A program made the translations under genes and the position numbers. From positions 1 through 54,311 of the forward strand of contig CBDUXP010000024.1 in assembly GCA_965371225.1 (NCBI GenBank): a stretch of DNA of 54,311 nt, given 5' to 3'. Below, in pieces: positions 15,477-22,602 of the stretch (position 1 is its first letter; each line of letters opens with the position of its first letter). This DNA comes from CBDUXP01 sp965371225 [NCBI: uncultured bacterium] (GTDB lineage: Bacteria > Abyssobacteria > SURF-5 > CBDUXP01). The notes under the pieces are model-generated. The model was given only the letters and a program-made list of their open reading frames with translations. It was not told where the DNA came from and ran no database searches.

Positions 15477-16978
15477 TGAAGCGCCTTGGTCTGGGCCTCG
15501 CCGGCGTTGCGGGCATTCTCTTCGTCGCCGTCGCCGCGGCATGGATCGTCATAGTGGAGATCCCGGCCCGCCGCCTGCCCGCGACCGTCGCCGCGCTGGA
15601 AGCCAAGGGCGAAACACTGGACCTCGCCGCCCTCGCACCGCCCCCCATCCCCGACGACCAGAACGCCGCCGTGCTGCTGCAGCGAGCCTTCGCGGAATTG
15701 AACCGCGCTGAAGCGGAAGAACGGACAGCTCACGAGTCGACTGCCGCGATTGACCCTAATGAGAACGGGCCAACGGAGGAACACGATCCATATTTTGGAG
15801 CCTATGTGGCATGGAGAGACACGGATAGTGCGATTGAAACGATGCGCGCGTTTCGGGAGCACGAATCCTATCTCCGGGAGTACTCGGCGCGGCGTGAGCC
15901 AGCGCTGGCACTGGCGGAAGAAGCGCTGCGAAGGCCGGTATGCCGTTTCGATCTGCCGTACGAAAACACCATGGATCTGGTGGCTTATGACGTCGGGCGT
16001 TACGAGGGTTTTCGCGAACTCGCTAGGCAACTCGAATTGCGCGCCTTCATTCGTACGGTGGATGGGAAGTCAGAGCATGCACTCGAGGATTGTGCTCGTA
16101 TCATCGGCGCCGCACGCGCGCTTGGAGCCGAGCCATTCCTCACCTCATACCTGGCGAGCCATACCATCGACGGCTTTGCCGTCGGTGCTGCAGACCGTGT
16201 CGTAGCTCAGGGCGACCCCCCGCCGCAGGCGCTACGTGCGCTCGCGCAAACCCTCGAAGAAGAAGCCGCGGATGTAAGTTTGACGCATGCGCTGCAGGGT
16301 GAACGCGCCTTCGCGTTTGGGCTGATCCACGCTACCTTCTTGGGACCCTTGATGACCGAGTGGGACAAGTGGCAGATGCCCGAAGGCCGGCGCAAGTTCG
16401 AATCTGCCATCCAGCGCAATCGACGATCGTACTTCGTGAAACGCTATGTGGCCGCGAGTCAGTGGTATGTCGTAGAAGGCATGACCCGCGTACTCGATGC
16501 GGCCACATTGCCCCATGAGGAAGCAACTCAAGCCCTGGAGAATATGGAGGCCGCTTCTCCGGAGTCCGCGCCATGGGTCCCCATGTTCCCCAGACACTGG
16601 CTGATCTCTCAAGTGGCGAACCTTTATCCAGTCCTCATTCGCGGGCAAGTTGAGGAACGCGCCGTCGCCGAGTTACGCACCGCTGCAATAGGTTGCCGCT
16701 TGGCTGCGGACATGGCTGAAGGTGCGGCGGTGCCCGAGACGCTGGAGGGCGTGCCGGCGCCGCTGCGGACGGATCCTTTCACGGAGACGGATCTGCGGTT
16801 GACGCGTACCGAGGATGCGCTGGTGGTCTACTCCGTCGGGATGAACGGCCAAGACGACGGCGGGGTATTCGAGGAATACAACGCCGACCGCAGCCCGGAC
16901 ATCAAGGACGACATCGCGTTCCGCGTGCCGCTGCGCACCGGTCCAAATCGATCTTCGGTAGGGGCCGGCGTCTATTAG
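15425..16978 (+). CDS. membrane-anchored protein of unknown function, tandem paralogue B
   Basis: This 517-residue paralogue of the preceding gene has a basic Pro/Arg-rich start, a strong membrane helix (about residues 19-40) and a helical extracytoplasmic region. It ends with the same C-terminal module (LVVYSVGMNGQDDGG, then SPDIKDDIAFRV). It is about 48 residues longer than copy A, mostly in the middle. DNA identity in the last 250 bases is far higher than in the centre, which points to gene conversion at the ends or strong constraint on the tail. Function unknown. Confidence 0.75.
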   Translation: MSEPPAPAEPARPRRRWLKRLGLGLAGVAGILFVAVAAAWIVIVEIPARRLPATVAALEAKGETLDLAALAPPPIPDDQNAAVLLQRAFAELNRAEAEERTAHESTAAIDPNENGPTEEHDPYFGAYVAWRDTDSAIETMRAFREHESYLREYSARREPALALAEEALRRPVCRFDLPYENTMDLVAYDVGRYEGFRELARQLELRAFIRTVDGKSEHALEDCARIIGAARALGAEPFLTSYLASHTIDGFAVGAADRVVAQGDPPPQALRALAQTLEEEAADVSLTHALQGERAFAFGLIHATFLGPLMTEWDKWQMPEGRRKFESAIQRNRRSYFVKRYVAASQWYVVEGMTRVLDAATLPHEEATQALENMEAASPESAPWVPMFPRHWLISQVANLYPVLIRGQVEERAVAELRTAAIGCRLAADMAEGAAVPETLEGVPAPLRTDPFTETDLRLTRTEDALVVYSVGMNGQDDGGVFEEYNADRSPDIKDDIAFRVPLRTGPNRSSVGAGVY

Positions 16979-17540
16979 ACACCCAGCGAACCGAAGGAAT
17001 CGTTAAACACTTCGTCGTGGCGTGGCGAGCGGCGGCGTGCTTTACTGATGCTGATGCATTGTCGCTACAAACCGGCCGCCGGATACCCCACCGCCGCACA
17101 GTGGCCCCTGCCGAAAGAGGCGGTGGGGCCAATTGACCCGAAATTACGAAACGAACCCATGACAACTCTCACGGCACGCAAGACGAAGCGCGGCGCACAC
17201 TTACGCGCGTGGGAGCCGGAAACCGTCAACGGAAATGACATCAGAAACGACCTCGCGCATGAAACCGGTGCGGTTGCCCAAGCCGGTCGGACACACGGAT
17301 CCGCCCCTACCGTGGGCGAAGAAGGACGAACCACCAAGACACCAAGGACACGGAGAGGGCCTCTACGAGGCGAAAGCGTTCCGCCATGGCTTCGCAACAA
17401 TTATCTTCGACTTCTTTATATGCTTCGTGTCCCGCGTGGCGCGGTGTTCGGTTCTGCCTTCTTCCCTGACCCTTGGTGTTCTTGGTGCCTTAGTGGTTAA
17501 GTGTTCTGGCCTTTCCTTGGCGATCTTGGCGACTTGGCGG
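16979..17540. other. non-coding region with hairpin and repeat element copy 2
   Basis: No credible gene is present in these 560 bases. At 17086-17128 a perfect 10-bp inverted repeat (CCCCACCGCC / GGCGGTGGGG) encloses a 23-nt loop. From about 17318 to 17542 lies a second copy of the CCAAGACACCAAGGACAC / CTTGGTGTTCTTGGTG repeat seen at 1-254. Its right edge runs into the stop codon of the first selenocysteine peroxiredoxin. A weak reading frame at 17048-17500 has no family features. Confidence 0.55.
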
Positions 17541-17981
17541 TTACAGACTCTTCACGTACGCGAGCACTTCGGCGGCGTGGCCTTGGGGGCTGACCTTGGG
17601 CCACACCTTCTTGACCTCCCCGCCCTTGATGACGAACGTAGCGCGGGCGGGAACCGGCCCGTCGGCGACGCCGTAGGCCGCGCCCACCGTTTTGTCCGTG
17701 TCGCACAGGAGCGGGTAGGGGAAACTCTCCGCCGCGCGGAACGTCTGGTTCTCGTCCACCGTGTCGAAGCTGGCGCCGAGGATGACGGCGTTCGCGGCTT
17801 CGAATTCGGCGATGGCGTCGCGAAACTCGCGACCTTCGATCGTTCACCCGGGGGTGGAGGCTTTCGGATACCACCAGAGGATCAGGGTCTTGTCCGCGTA
17901 GTCGCTCAGCGACACCGAGTCGCCGCTGTTCGTCGCGCAGGTGAAATCGGGCGCCGGTCCCCCGGCTTCGAGTACGGGCAT
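17541..17981 (-). CDS. selenocysteine-containing peroxiredoxin (BCP/AhpC-TSA type), UGA read as Sec46
   Basis: Read through one in-frame TGA (17844-17846), this is a complete 146-residue peroxiredoxin that would reduce peroxides with thiol reductants. The TGA stands exactly at the peroxidatic cysteine: PKASTPG-U-T, fitting the P-x3-T-x2-C motif. The frame stays open and homologous on both sides (YPKASTPG before, EGREFRD after, ARATFVI later). The BCP resolving-cysteine position, +5, is Arg51, so that site is lost; Cys15 and a Cys in LLCDTDK remain. The start ATG at 17981 has AGGAGG 7 nt upstream. A perfect SECIS-like hairpin follows the UGA. A plain nonsense mutation is unlikely because the paralogue at 18841 has the same arrangement. 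Confidence 0.9.
17817..17846 (-). promoter_or_regulatory. putative bacterial SECIS element with its UGA codon, copy 1
   Basis: On the minus strand the order is UGA (17846-17844), 10-nt spacer, stem GTCGCGA (17833-17827), loop GUU, and stem TCGCGAC (17823-17817). The apical loop starts 17 nt after UGA and its first base is G. Both features fit the bacterial SECIS consensus for SelB-dependent selenocysteine insertion (loop 16-37 nt from UGA, G among the first two loop bases). Confidence 0.85.
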
Positions 17982-18071
17982 CCTTATCCCTCCTTGGTGG
18001 GCCGCTGGAGCGGCACCGCTTCATTGTGCGTCAACGGCGGGCAGAGGGAAAGCCCCCAGCCAACCGCCGCG

Positions 18072-18830
18072 TCACGCCCGCGCGCAGTAGTACACCCGGC
18101 CGTCCCCGACGGCCATCCGCACCGCCTCCTCGGGCGTCACGATCTCCCCCGCGTCGAACACGCGCACGCGAAATCCCGCCGCCTCCAGGCGATCCGGGTA
18201 GTCCGTCCCGTAGCGGCGCACATGATCCGCCTGCCCGAACCGCCGCAGCCGCTCCGCCGGGTCCCGCACGGTCGGGTCCTCATCCGTCCGCCCCTGGACA
18301 ACCGGCACTTGCAGCAGCGCCCAGCCCGTGCGTTTCAGCACGCGCCGCAGTTCGCGCATGGCCCGGGCATCGTCCGGGACATGTTCGAGGACGTGGCTGC
18401 AGTAGATCACGTCGAACGTCTCGTCTGCGCAGGGAATGTTGGTGACGTCGATGCGGGCCATCGCCTCCCGACCGGCCAGGTCGGCGGTGAAGTAGTCCAG
18501 CGCCGGCAGCCGCTGCAACGGTTCGCGAAACGCCGCCTCGGGCGCCACGTGCAACATCCGCTTCGGGGTGGCATCGAACAGATTCGTGTGCCGCTCGAAG
18601 AACACCCAATCCAGCCGATGCCGCTCCAGGGCGAGGCAGAGGGGGCACATGGCATCGGTCCGCGCACGCACGCCGAACGGGAGGAACACGGCCACGCTGC
18701 TGCGACACACGGGACAGTAACGCGCGTCGCCCGCAAACAGGGCCCGGCGGAGCGCGCGGGGCAGTGGCCGCGGGCCGAGCCGCCGCAGCAGGCGGCTGCG
18801 CAGCATCACTCCTGTCAGCGCGGCATGCAT
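18072..18830 (-). CDS. class I methyltransferase with an N-terminal zinc-ribbon-like motif
   Basis: This 252-residue protein begins with two CPxC pairs (CPVC near residue 39 and CPLC near 62) that probably bind zinc. A methyltransferase domain follows with DVIYCSHVLEHVPDD, typical of the methyltransferase-11 group. Instead of the canonical glycine loop it shows LHVAPEAAF at motif I, a known variation in this subgroup. It sits 10 nt after one selenocysteine peroxiredoxin gene and 90 nt before the other, all on one strand. A shared transcript is likely. Substrate unknown, and a functional link to peroxide defence is only suggested by position. Confidence 0.8.
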   Translation of the reverse strand: MHAALTGVMLRSRLLRRLGPRPLPRALRRALFAGDARYCPVCRSSVAVFLPFGVRARTDAMCPLCLALERHRLDWVFFERHTNLFDATPKRMLHVAPEAAFREPLQRLPALDYFTADLAGREAMARIDVTNIPCADETFDVIYCSHVLEHVPDDARAMRELRRVLKRTGWALLQVPVVQGRTDEDPTVRDPAERLRRFGQADHVRRYGTDYPDRLEAAGFRVRVFDAGEIVTPEEAVRMAVGDGRVYYCARA

Positions 18831-18840
18831 CCCTGGGCCG

Positions 18841-19326
18841 CTATGCGTCGTTCGCCAGCTCCTTGACGACCTTCAACACCTCGGCGACGTGGCCTTTGAC
18901 CTTGACCTTCGGCCAGATTTTCGCGATCTTCCCGTCGGGCCCGATGACGAACGTGCTGCGCATGATGCCCCAATACTCGCGCCCGTACAGCTTCTTCCTT
19001 TGGTAGACGCCGTACTTCTTGGCCACCGCCGCCTGCTCATCCGCCAGCAAGGGGAACGGCAGCTTCTCCTTCGCGGCGAACTTGTCCTGGCGCTCGACCG
19101 AATCCAGGCTCGCGCCAATCACCTCGGCCCCGGCCTTCTGGAACTGCGTGTGCTTCGCGCGAAACTCGCGCGCCTCTTGCGTTCACCCGGGCGTCATCGC
19201 CTTCGGATACCAGAAGAACACGAGCGTCTGCCCCTCGTAATCTTTGAGCGCCACCTTCCCCCCGCCGCTGGCCTTGCCACTGAACGCCGGGGCGCGCTTG
19301 CCTTCCTCGATTTTCAACGCTGCCAT
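18841..19326 (-). CDS. selenocysteine-containing peroxiredoxin (BCP type), UGA read as Sec48, otherwise cysteine-free
   Basis: Read through an in-frame TGA (19183-19185), this is a complete 161-residue BCP-like peroxiredoxin. The TGA occupies the peroxidatic position: YPKAMTPG-U-TQEAREFR. Downstream landmarks are normal (GASLDSVE, LPLLADE-type strand, STFVIGPDGKI, C-terminal helix). The predicted protein has no cysteine at all, so the selenocysteine would be its only redox residue and an external reductant must resolve it. ATG at 19326 has AGAGG 8 nt upstream. It is the first gene of a unit with the methyltransferase and the paralogous peroxiredoxin. Ending translation at the UGA would leave a useless 47-residue fragment. 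Confidence 0.9.
19156..19185 (-). promoter_or_regulatory. putative bacterial SECIS element with its UGA codon, copy 2
   Basis: The order is UGA (19185-19183), 10-nt spacer, stem CGCGCGA (19172-19166), loop GUU, stem TCGCGCG (19162-19156). Geometry is identical to the element at 17817-17846. The two outer stem pairs differ from that copy on both arms (G-C to C-G and T-A to G-C), which keeps the pairing and is direct covariation evidence for a selected RNA hairpin. Confidence 0.85.
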
Positions 19327-19668
19327 ACCGTGGACCTCTCAGCGGACAATGTATCAGACGCTCGTCATGTTGCCGCTGTTACGCGAAGAGCCCGGCACGG
19401 ATTCGCGTTCTTGTATCCGCCCCACCCGGAATCCGGCTCTGCGCCTGCGGCGCAACCGCCTGCCTCTTTCTCGCCGCCCGGCCCGGCATATTGGACCGCC
19501 CCGACCCCGGACCCGGCTCTGGGCTTCGCCCAACCGCCGTCCCTCTCCTCTGCGCCTGCGGCGCAACCGCCTACCCCGTCCTACAAGGCCTTCGGCCATC
19601 CGTGTTCATCCGTGTTTATCTGTGGTTCCGTTTTCCGGGGTGTCGATCCGGCGGCGCAACCGCTTTCC
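19327..19668. repeat. non-coding region with short stem-loop repeats
   Basis: A 25-bp unit containing GCGCCTGCGGCGCAACCGCC occurs at 19437-19461 and 19548-19572. A variant with a GGGCTTCGCCC hairpin lies at about 19516-19538. Around 19600-19630 stands an ATCCGTGTTCATCCGTGTTT type sequence, a pattern I have seen as a dispersed repeat in many environmental genomes. No gene is evident. The promoter for the peroxiredoxin unit must lie at the left side but no clear boxes stand out. Confidence 0.55.
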
Positions 19669-21075
19669 TTACCATGCGCGGGTGGCCGCGGCGGCTTCCA
19701 GGTCGGCGAAGAGGTCCGCCAAAGCGAAGTCTTCGAGCAGGTGGCCGCTGTCGGCGAGCTCCCGCAATTCGACCCGTCCGTGCGCACGCCGCCGCTGGGC
19801 CACGTACCGCCGCACGTCTGCAATGGGGATCACGTGATCCAGGGCCCCATGCACTACGAGCACCGGCAGGTTGGGGGCGTCCCCGGCGTTGATGAGCGGC
19901 AGCGGCAGCGTGCCGGACACGGGTGCGATGGCGGCGAACCGGTCCGGGTGCGTCAGGCCCAAGCGCCAGGCGCCGCCCCCGCCCATGCTGACCCCGAGCA
20001 GATACGTTTGGCGCGGGTCGATGGTGTAGTCGGCCTGCACGGCATCGATCGCCGCCATCACTTCGGCCGCGCTGGCCTTGTACCCATCGAAGGGATCCCG
20101 CGTGGTCAGCCCGTAGGGGGAGAGGACAAAGGCGGCGCGCTCGGGAAAGGGGGGGAACGGCTCGCGGCCCGGCAGGACGCGCCACCCCCACGGCCCGGCG
20201 CCGCATACGGTGCGCAGCATCGTGTCGGCGTTGCCCCCGGCCCCGTGCAGGACCACGAACAGCGGCCACGTACGCGCGGGGTCGTACCGGTGCGGCACGT
20301 ACAGGGCATACGGCCAGTGCGATCCATAGGTCGGCGACAACACGGCGCGGCGGACAGCGCCCCGCTCCCCCGCTTCCGGGTCGCCGCCCTGCGCGAGCGT
20401 CTGGTACGCGCCGGCCACCGCCGCCACCTCGGCGAACAGGAACCGGTGCTGCTCCCGCGTACCGGGCTGCGGCGCCCACTGCATCACGTTGCGAAGGCGA
20501 TACCGCAGCGTACTCGCCCGCCGGCGCGTGACGGCCGGGGTTTCAGGCGCGGATTCGAGCGCGACCACCGCCTGATCCAGGAACCGCACCTGCGCCAGCA
20601 ATTGCGCGCGCGACTGCTCGGGTAACGGGAACGTTGGCGCCCCATTGGCAAAGGCATCGAAGATGACCGGCTCGCTGTCCGCGTCCGCCTCGACCACCAC
20701 GCGCTCGCGCCGCACGGCGTAGGCATCCACCTCCCAGTCCCAGACGCCATTCCCGTTGAAGTCGATGAACGCCACGATCGCATACGCGCCCGGCGGAACG
20801 TCGGGAAACAGGAACGGCCCCGGACCCGGCACCGTCAGACTGCGCACCGGACGCGCCTGCAGGAAATCGCTGTGCCGCCGGGCGAGGGCGATCTGAATGG
20901 GCCGGCCCGGGGGGAGATCCGCGGTGATGACGCCCACCACGCGGCCGCCCGATGGCGCCGTGTCCGACTGCGCGCGAGCGGGGGGCACCGCGGAGCCGAG
21001 GGCCATCAACGCCGCGACCCAGAGGGATGCCACCCGCAGTCGGCGCCGGGATCGGAGAGTGTGCGCTCGCATCAT
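19669..21075 (-). CDS. exported alpha/beta-hydrolase, PHB-depolymerase/esterase-like, with N-terminal beta domain
   Basis: This 468-residue protein has a signal peptide (hydrophobic 15-30, cleavage likely near PARA-Q36). An Ig-like or transthyretin-like segment follows (about 44-130, DFNGNGVWDWE), then a hydrolase domain from about 245. The nucleophile elbow GVSMGGG places the catalytic Ser at 363. HGALDHVIP and DSGHLLED supply the likely Asp and His. An HGAGGN loop forms the oxyanion hole. This layout resembles secreted feruloyl esterase/PHB depolymerase relatives. The ATG at 21075 has GAGG 7 nt upstream. Substrate unknown. Confidence 0.82.
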   Translation of the reverse strand: MMRAHTLRSRRRLRVASLWVAALMALGSAVPPARAQSDTAPSGGRVVGVITADLPPGRPIQIALARRHSDFLQARPVRSLTVPGPGPFLFPDVPPGAYAIVAFIDFNGNGVWDWEVDAYAVRRERVVVEADADSEPVIFDAFANGAPTFPLPEQSRAQLLAQVRFLDQAVVALESAPETPAVTRRRASTLRYRLRNVMQWAPQPGTREQHRFLFAEVAAVAGAYQTLAQGGDPEAGERGAVRRAVLSPTYGSHWPYALYVPHRYDPARTWPLFVVLHGAGGNADTMLRTVCGAGPWGWRVLPGREPFPPFPERAAFVLSPYGLTTRDPFDGYKASAAEVMAAIDAVQADYTIDPRQTYLLGVSMGGGGAWRLGLTHPDRFAAIAPVSGTLPLPLINAGDAPNLPVLVVHGALDHVIPIADVRRYVAQRRRAHGRVELRELADSGHLLEDFALADLFADLEAAAATRAW

Positions 21076-21234
21076 GGTGCTGCCTCGTTGCGGCGGCGGT
21101 CCGGCACGCGCAACGAAAACTGATTATATCGAGGCGGCCGCGGGGGGTGAACGCCCCGGGAAATGCCGGCGCCGCGCCTTTCAGCCCGTGCTACTGTTGG
21201 CGGGCGCAGGCGACCGACGCGGCGGGAGGTGCGG

Positions 21235-21657
21235 ATGAAATCGCTGACGAAACACTTGACGTTCACCATGCCCGAGCGCATGGGCTTCGAGAACATCACG
21301 CCGACAGTGGAGGCGCTGGTCCGGAAGAGCGGGGTGCAGGAGGGATTGGTGCTGGTGAACGCCATGCACATCACCGCAAGCGTATTCATCAACGACGATG
21401 AGCCCGGCCTGCACGAGGACTACAAGCGCTGGCTGGAGTGGCTCGCGCCCTTCGATCCGTCGCCCGAACGCTACCACCACAACCGGACGGGCGAGGACAA
21501 CGGGGACGCCCATCACAAACGCCAGGTCATGGGTCGGGAGGTGGTCGTGGCCATCACGAACGGCGCGCTCGACTTCGGCCCCTGGGAACAGATTTTCTAT
21601 GGCGAGTTCGACGGCCGCCGGCCGAAACGCGTCCTCGTGAAGATCATCGGCGAGTAG
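21235..21657 (+). CDS. yjbQ: YjbQ/UPF0047 family protein
   Basis: This compact 140-residue protein belongs to the YjbQ family, small beta-rich trimers with conserved His and Glu residues ([13 protein letters not shown] near 42-54 and [17 protein letters not shown] near 80-96). Members have been linked to thiamine phosphate synthase side activity, but the physiological role is unsettled. ATG at 21235 has GGGAGG 5 nt upstream. It is a single gene, convergent with the ferredoxin gene. Confidence 0.9.
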   Translation: MKSLTKHLTFTMPERMGFENITPTVEALVRKSGVQEGLVLVNAMHITASVFINDDEPGLHEDYKRWLEWLAPFDPSPERYHHNRTGEDNGDAHHKRQVMGREVVVAITNGALDFGPWEQIFYGEFDGRRPKRVLVKIIGE

Positions 21658-21688
21658 GCGGTGCGCGCAAGAACGCCCAACGCAAACG

Positions 21689-21716
21689 CGCCCGGCCTCC
21701 GTAGGGAAACCGGGCG
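21689..21716. terminator. weak hairpin between convergent yjbQ and ferredoxin genes
   Basis: A 7-bp stem (CGCCCGG / CCGGGCG) with a 14-nt loop sits between the two stop codons. No T-tract is present on either side, so the role as terminator is tentative. Confidence 0.35.
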
Positions 21717-21736
21717 AGCACCGCGACCGGGCCGGC

Positions 21737-21988
21737 TTACGCTTCGGGGTGCAGGCGCTCCTTCTTGGCGAGCAGTACCTCTTCGGATTCCACATGATCG
21801 GGATCCGGCACGCAGCAATCCACCGGACAGACGTTCGCGCACTCGGGCTCCCCCGTGAAACCCATACATTCGGTGCACTTGTCCGGATCAATGACGTAGA
21901 TCTCCGGGCCCTCCGAAATGGCCTCATTGGGGCATTCCGGGTCGCATGCACCGCAGTTGATGCATTCCTCGGTGATCGTGATCGCCAT
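21737..21988 (-). CDS. 2[4Fe-4S] ferredoxin, YfhL/Allochromatium type
   Basis: This 83-residue ferredoxin binds two [4Fe-4S] clusters. The first motif is CINCGACDPECP. The second is the extended form C-X2-C-X8-C-X3-CP (CTECMGFTGEPECANVCP), typical of the YfhL/Alvin family of low-potential ferredoxins. A C-terminal helix of about 20 residues follows. It is a soluble electron carrier. The ATG at 21988 has GGAGG about 9 nt upstream. The isc cluster at 36-41 kb lacks its own ferredoxin gene, so this one could serve elsewhere, but no link is shown. Confidence 0.93.
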   Translation of the reverse strand: MAITITEECINCGACDPECPNEAISEGPEIYVIDPDKCTECMGFTGEPECANVCPVDCCVPDPDHVESEEVLLAKKERLHPEA

Positions 21989-22283
21989 GTACGGATCCTC
22001 CAGTGGGCCGGCGCGGCAAAGGGGGCACCAAGCTCCACGCCACAGCCGGCACCGCCTCTGGCAAAGGCCGGGCACGACCGCGGCAACGCGCTACATAGAG
22101 ATGTACCAGACGGCCCTCCCCCGTGCAACCTGGGGATTGCCCCCGGCCAGAGGTCCGGCGCGACTTACAGAACTGCTGGAATAGCAGTGTGTTACAAATA
22201 TCATCACACCAGGTGTGGGCGGCGGATTCGACCGGGCAGTCGTCCCTGTGGGGGCTCGCCTGGCGTTCCCGGCCTTGTAGAAT

Positions 22284-22295
22284 GAACGATCGTTC
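22284..22295. promoter_or_regulatory. TetR-type operator 1
   Basis: GAACGATCGTTC is a perfect 12-nt palindrome inside a wider GAATGAACGATCGTTC context, the classic pattern bound by TetR/AcrR-family repressors. Confidence 0.7.
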
Positions 22296-22317
22296 GATAT
22301 AGTGGCCCCCTGTGAAT

Positions 22318-22329
22318 GAATGATCGTTC
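22318..22329. promoter_or_regulatory. TetR-type operator 2
   Basis: GAATGATCGTTC differs from site 1 by one base and shares the preceding GAAT. Its centre is 34 bp from that of site 1, slightly over three helical turns. Confidence 0.65.
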
Positions 22330-22444
22330 GGTGTGCAATTCTCGCCGCATGACGCAAATGCGGAAACTGAATGGCGTTCAATATGATCGCCGGATCGTTG
22401 ACCACAGAACATTCCGTGGCGGGGCAGACGCCGCCATACAGAAT

Positions 22445-22456
22445 GAACGATCATTC
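22445..22456. promoter_or_regulatory. TetR-type operator 3
   Basis: GAACGATCATTC is preceded by GAAT like the other two sites. It lies about 150 bp upstream of the TetR start codon. Three near-identical palindromes in 180 bp are far more than chance. Confidence 0.65.
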
Positions 22457-22602
22457 GGTCCTGGTGTTTCGGAAGACCAGCCCGTGCTCACCTGCCACTC
22501 CCGAAGAAAACGGCCTGCCTGGGGCGGAATATCCGGGTGCCCAGAGAAAATTGTGGCTGATTTAGCTCAGCACGGGGCCCTTGGCACCCTCCGGAGGACG
22601 CC

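Larger units (their letters stand above)
21989..22602. other. long regulatory intergenic region upstream of the TetR gene
   Basis: About 610 bases separate the divergent ferredoxin and TetR genes. It contains three operator-like palindromes listed separately. It also has a small hairpin CTGCT/AGCAG near 22171-22185 and a CACACC/GGTGTG palindrome near 22206-22218. It is less GC-rich than its surroundings. I see no coding sequence in it. Confidence 0.6.

Noticed and set aside
17048-17500. Reading frame of about 150 codons on the plus strand
   Set aside because: It runs through a hairpin and the repeat element, has no family features and no good ribosome-binding site.
17241-17545. CRISPR array, suggested by repeated CCAAGG units
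   Set aside because: Units are short, irregular and face each other as inverted repeats; there are no evenly sized spacers and no cas genes.
17541-17759. A short stand-alone peroxiredoxin C-terminal gene of about 72 codons
   Set aside because: It is the 3' half of the longer gene starting at 17981; the break is a single in-frame UGA at the catalytic Cys position followed by a SECIS-like hairpin.
18841-19326. Decayed pseudogene or stop-codon reassignment as explanation for the two UGAs
   Set aside because: Both genes have just one UGA, at the same catalytic codon, with otherwise intact frames and start signals. UGA also ends many normal genes in the window, such as hscA, so it is not reassigned genome-wide.
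19669-21075. Specific naming of the exported hydrolase as a polyhydroxybutyrate depolymerase
   Set aside because: Only the hydrolase triad and general layout are visible; there is no substrate-binding domain or pha gene nearby.
22540-22590. tRNA fragment suggested by GATTTAGCTCAG
   Set aside because: Only the D-arm-like string is present; no acceptor stem, anticodon arm or T-arm can be fitted around it.
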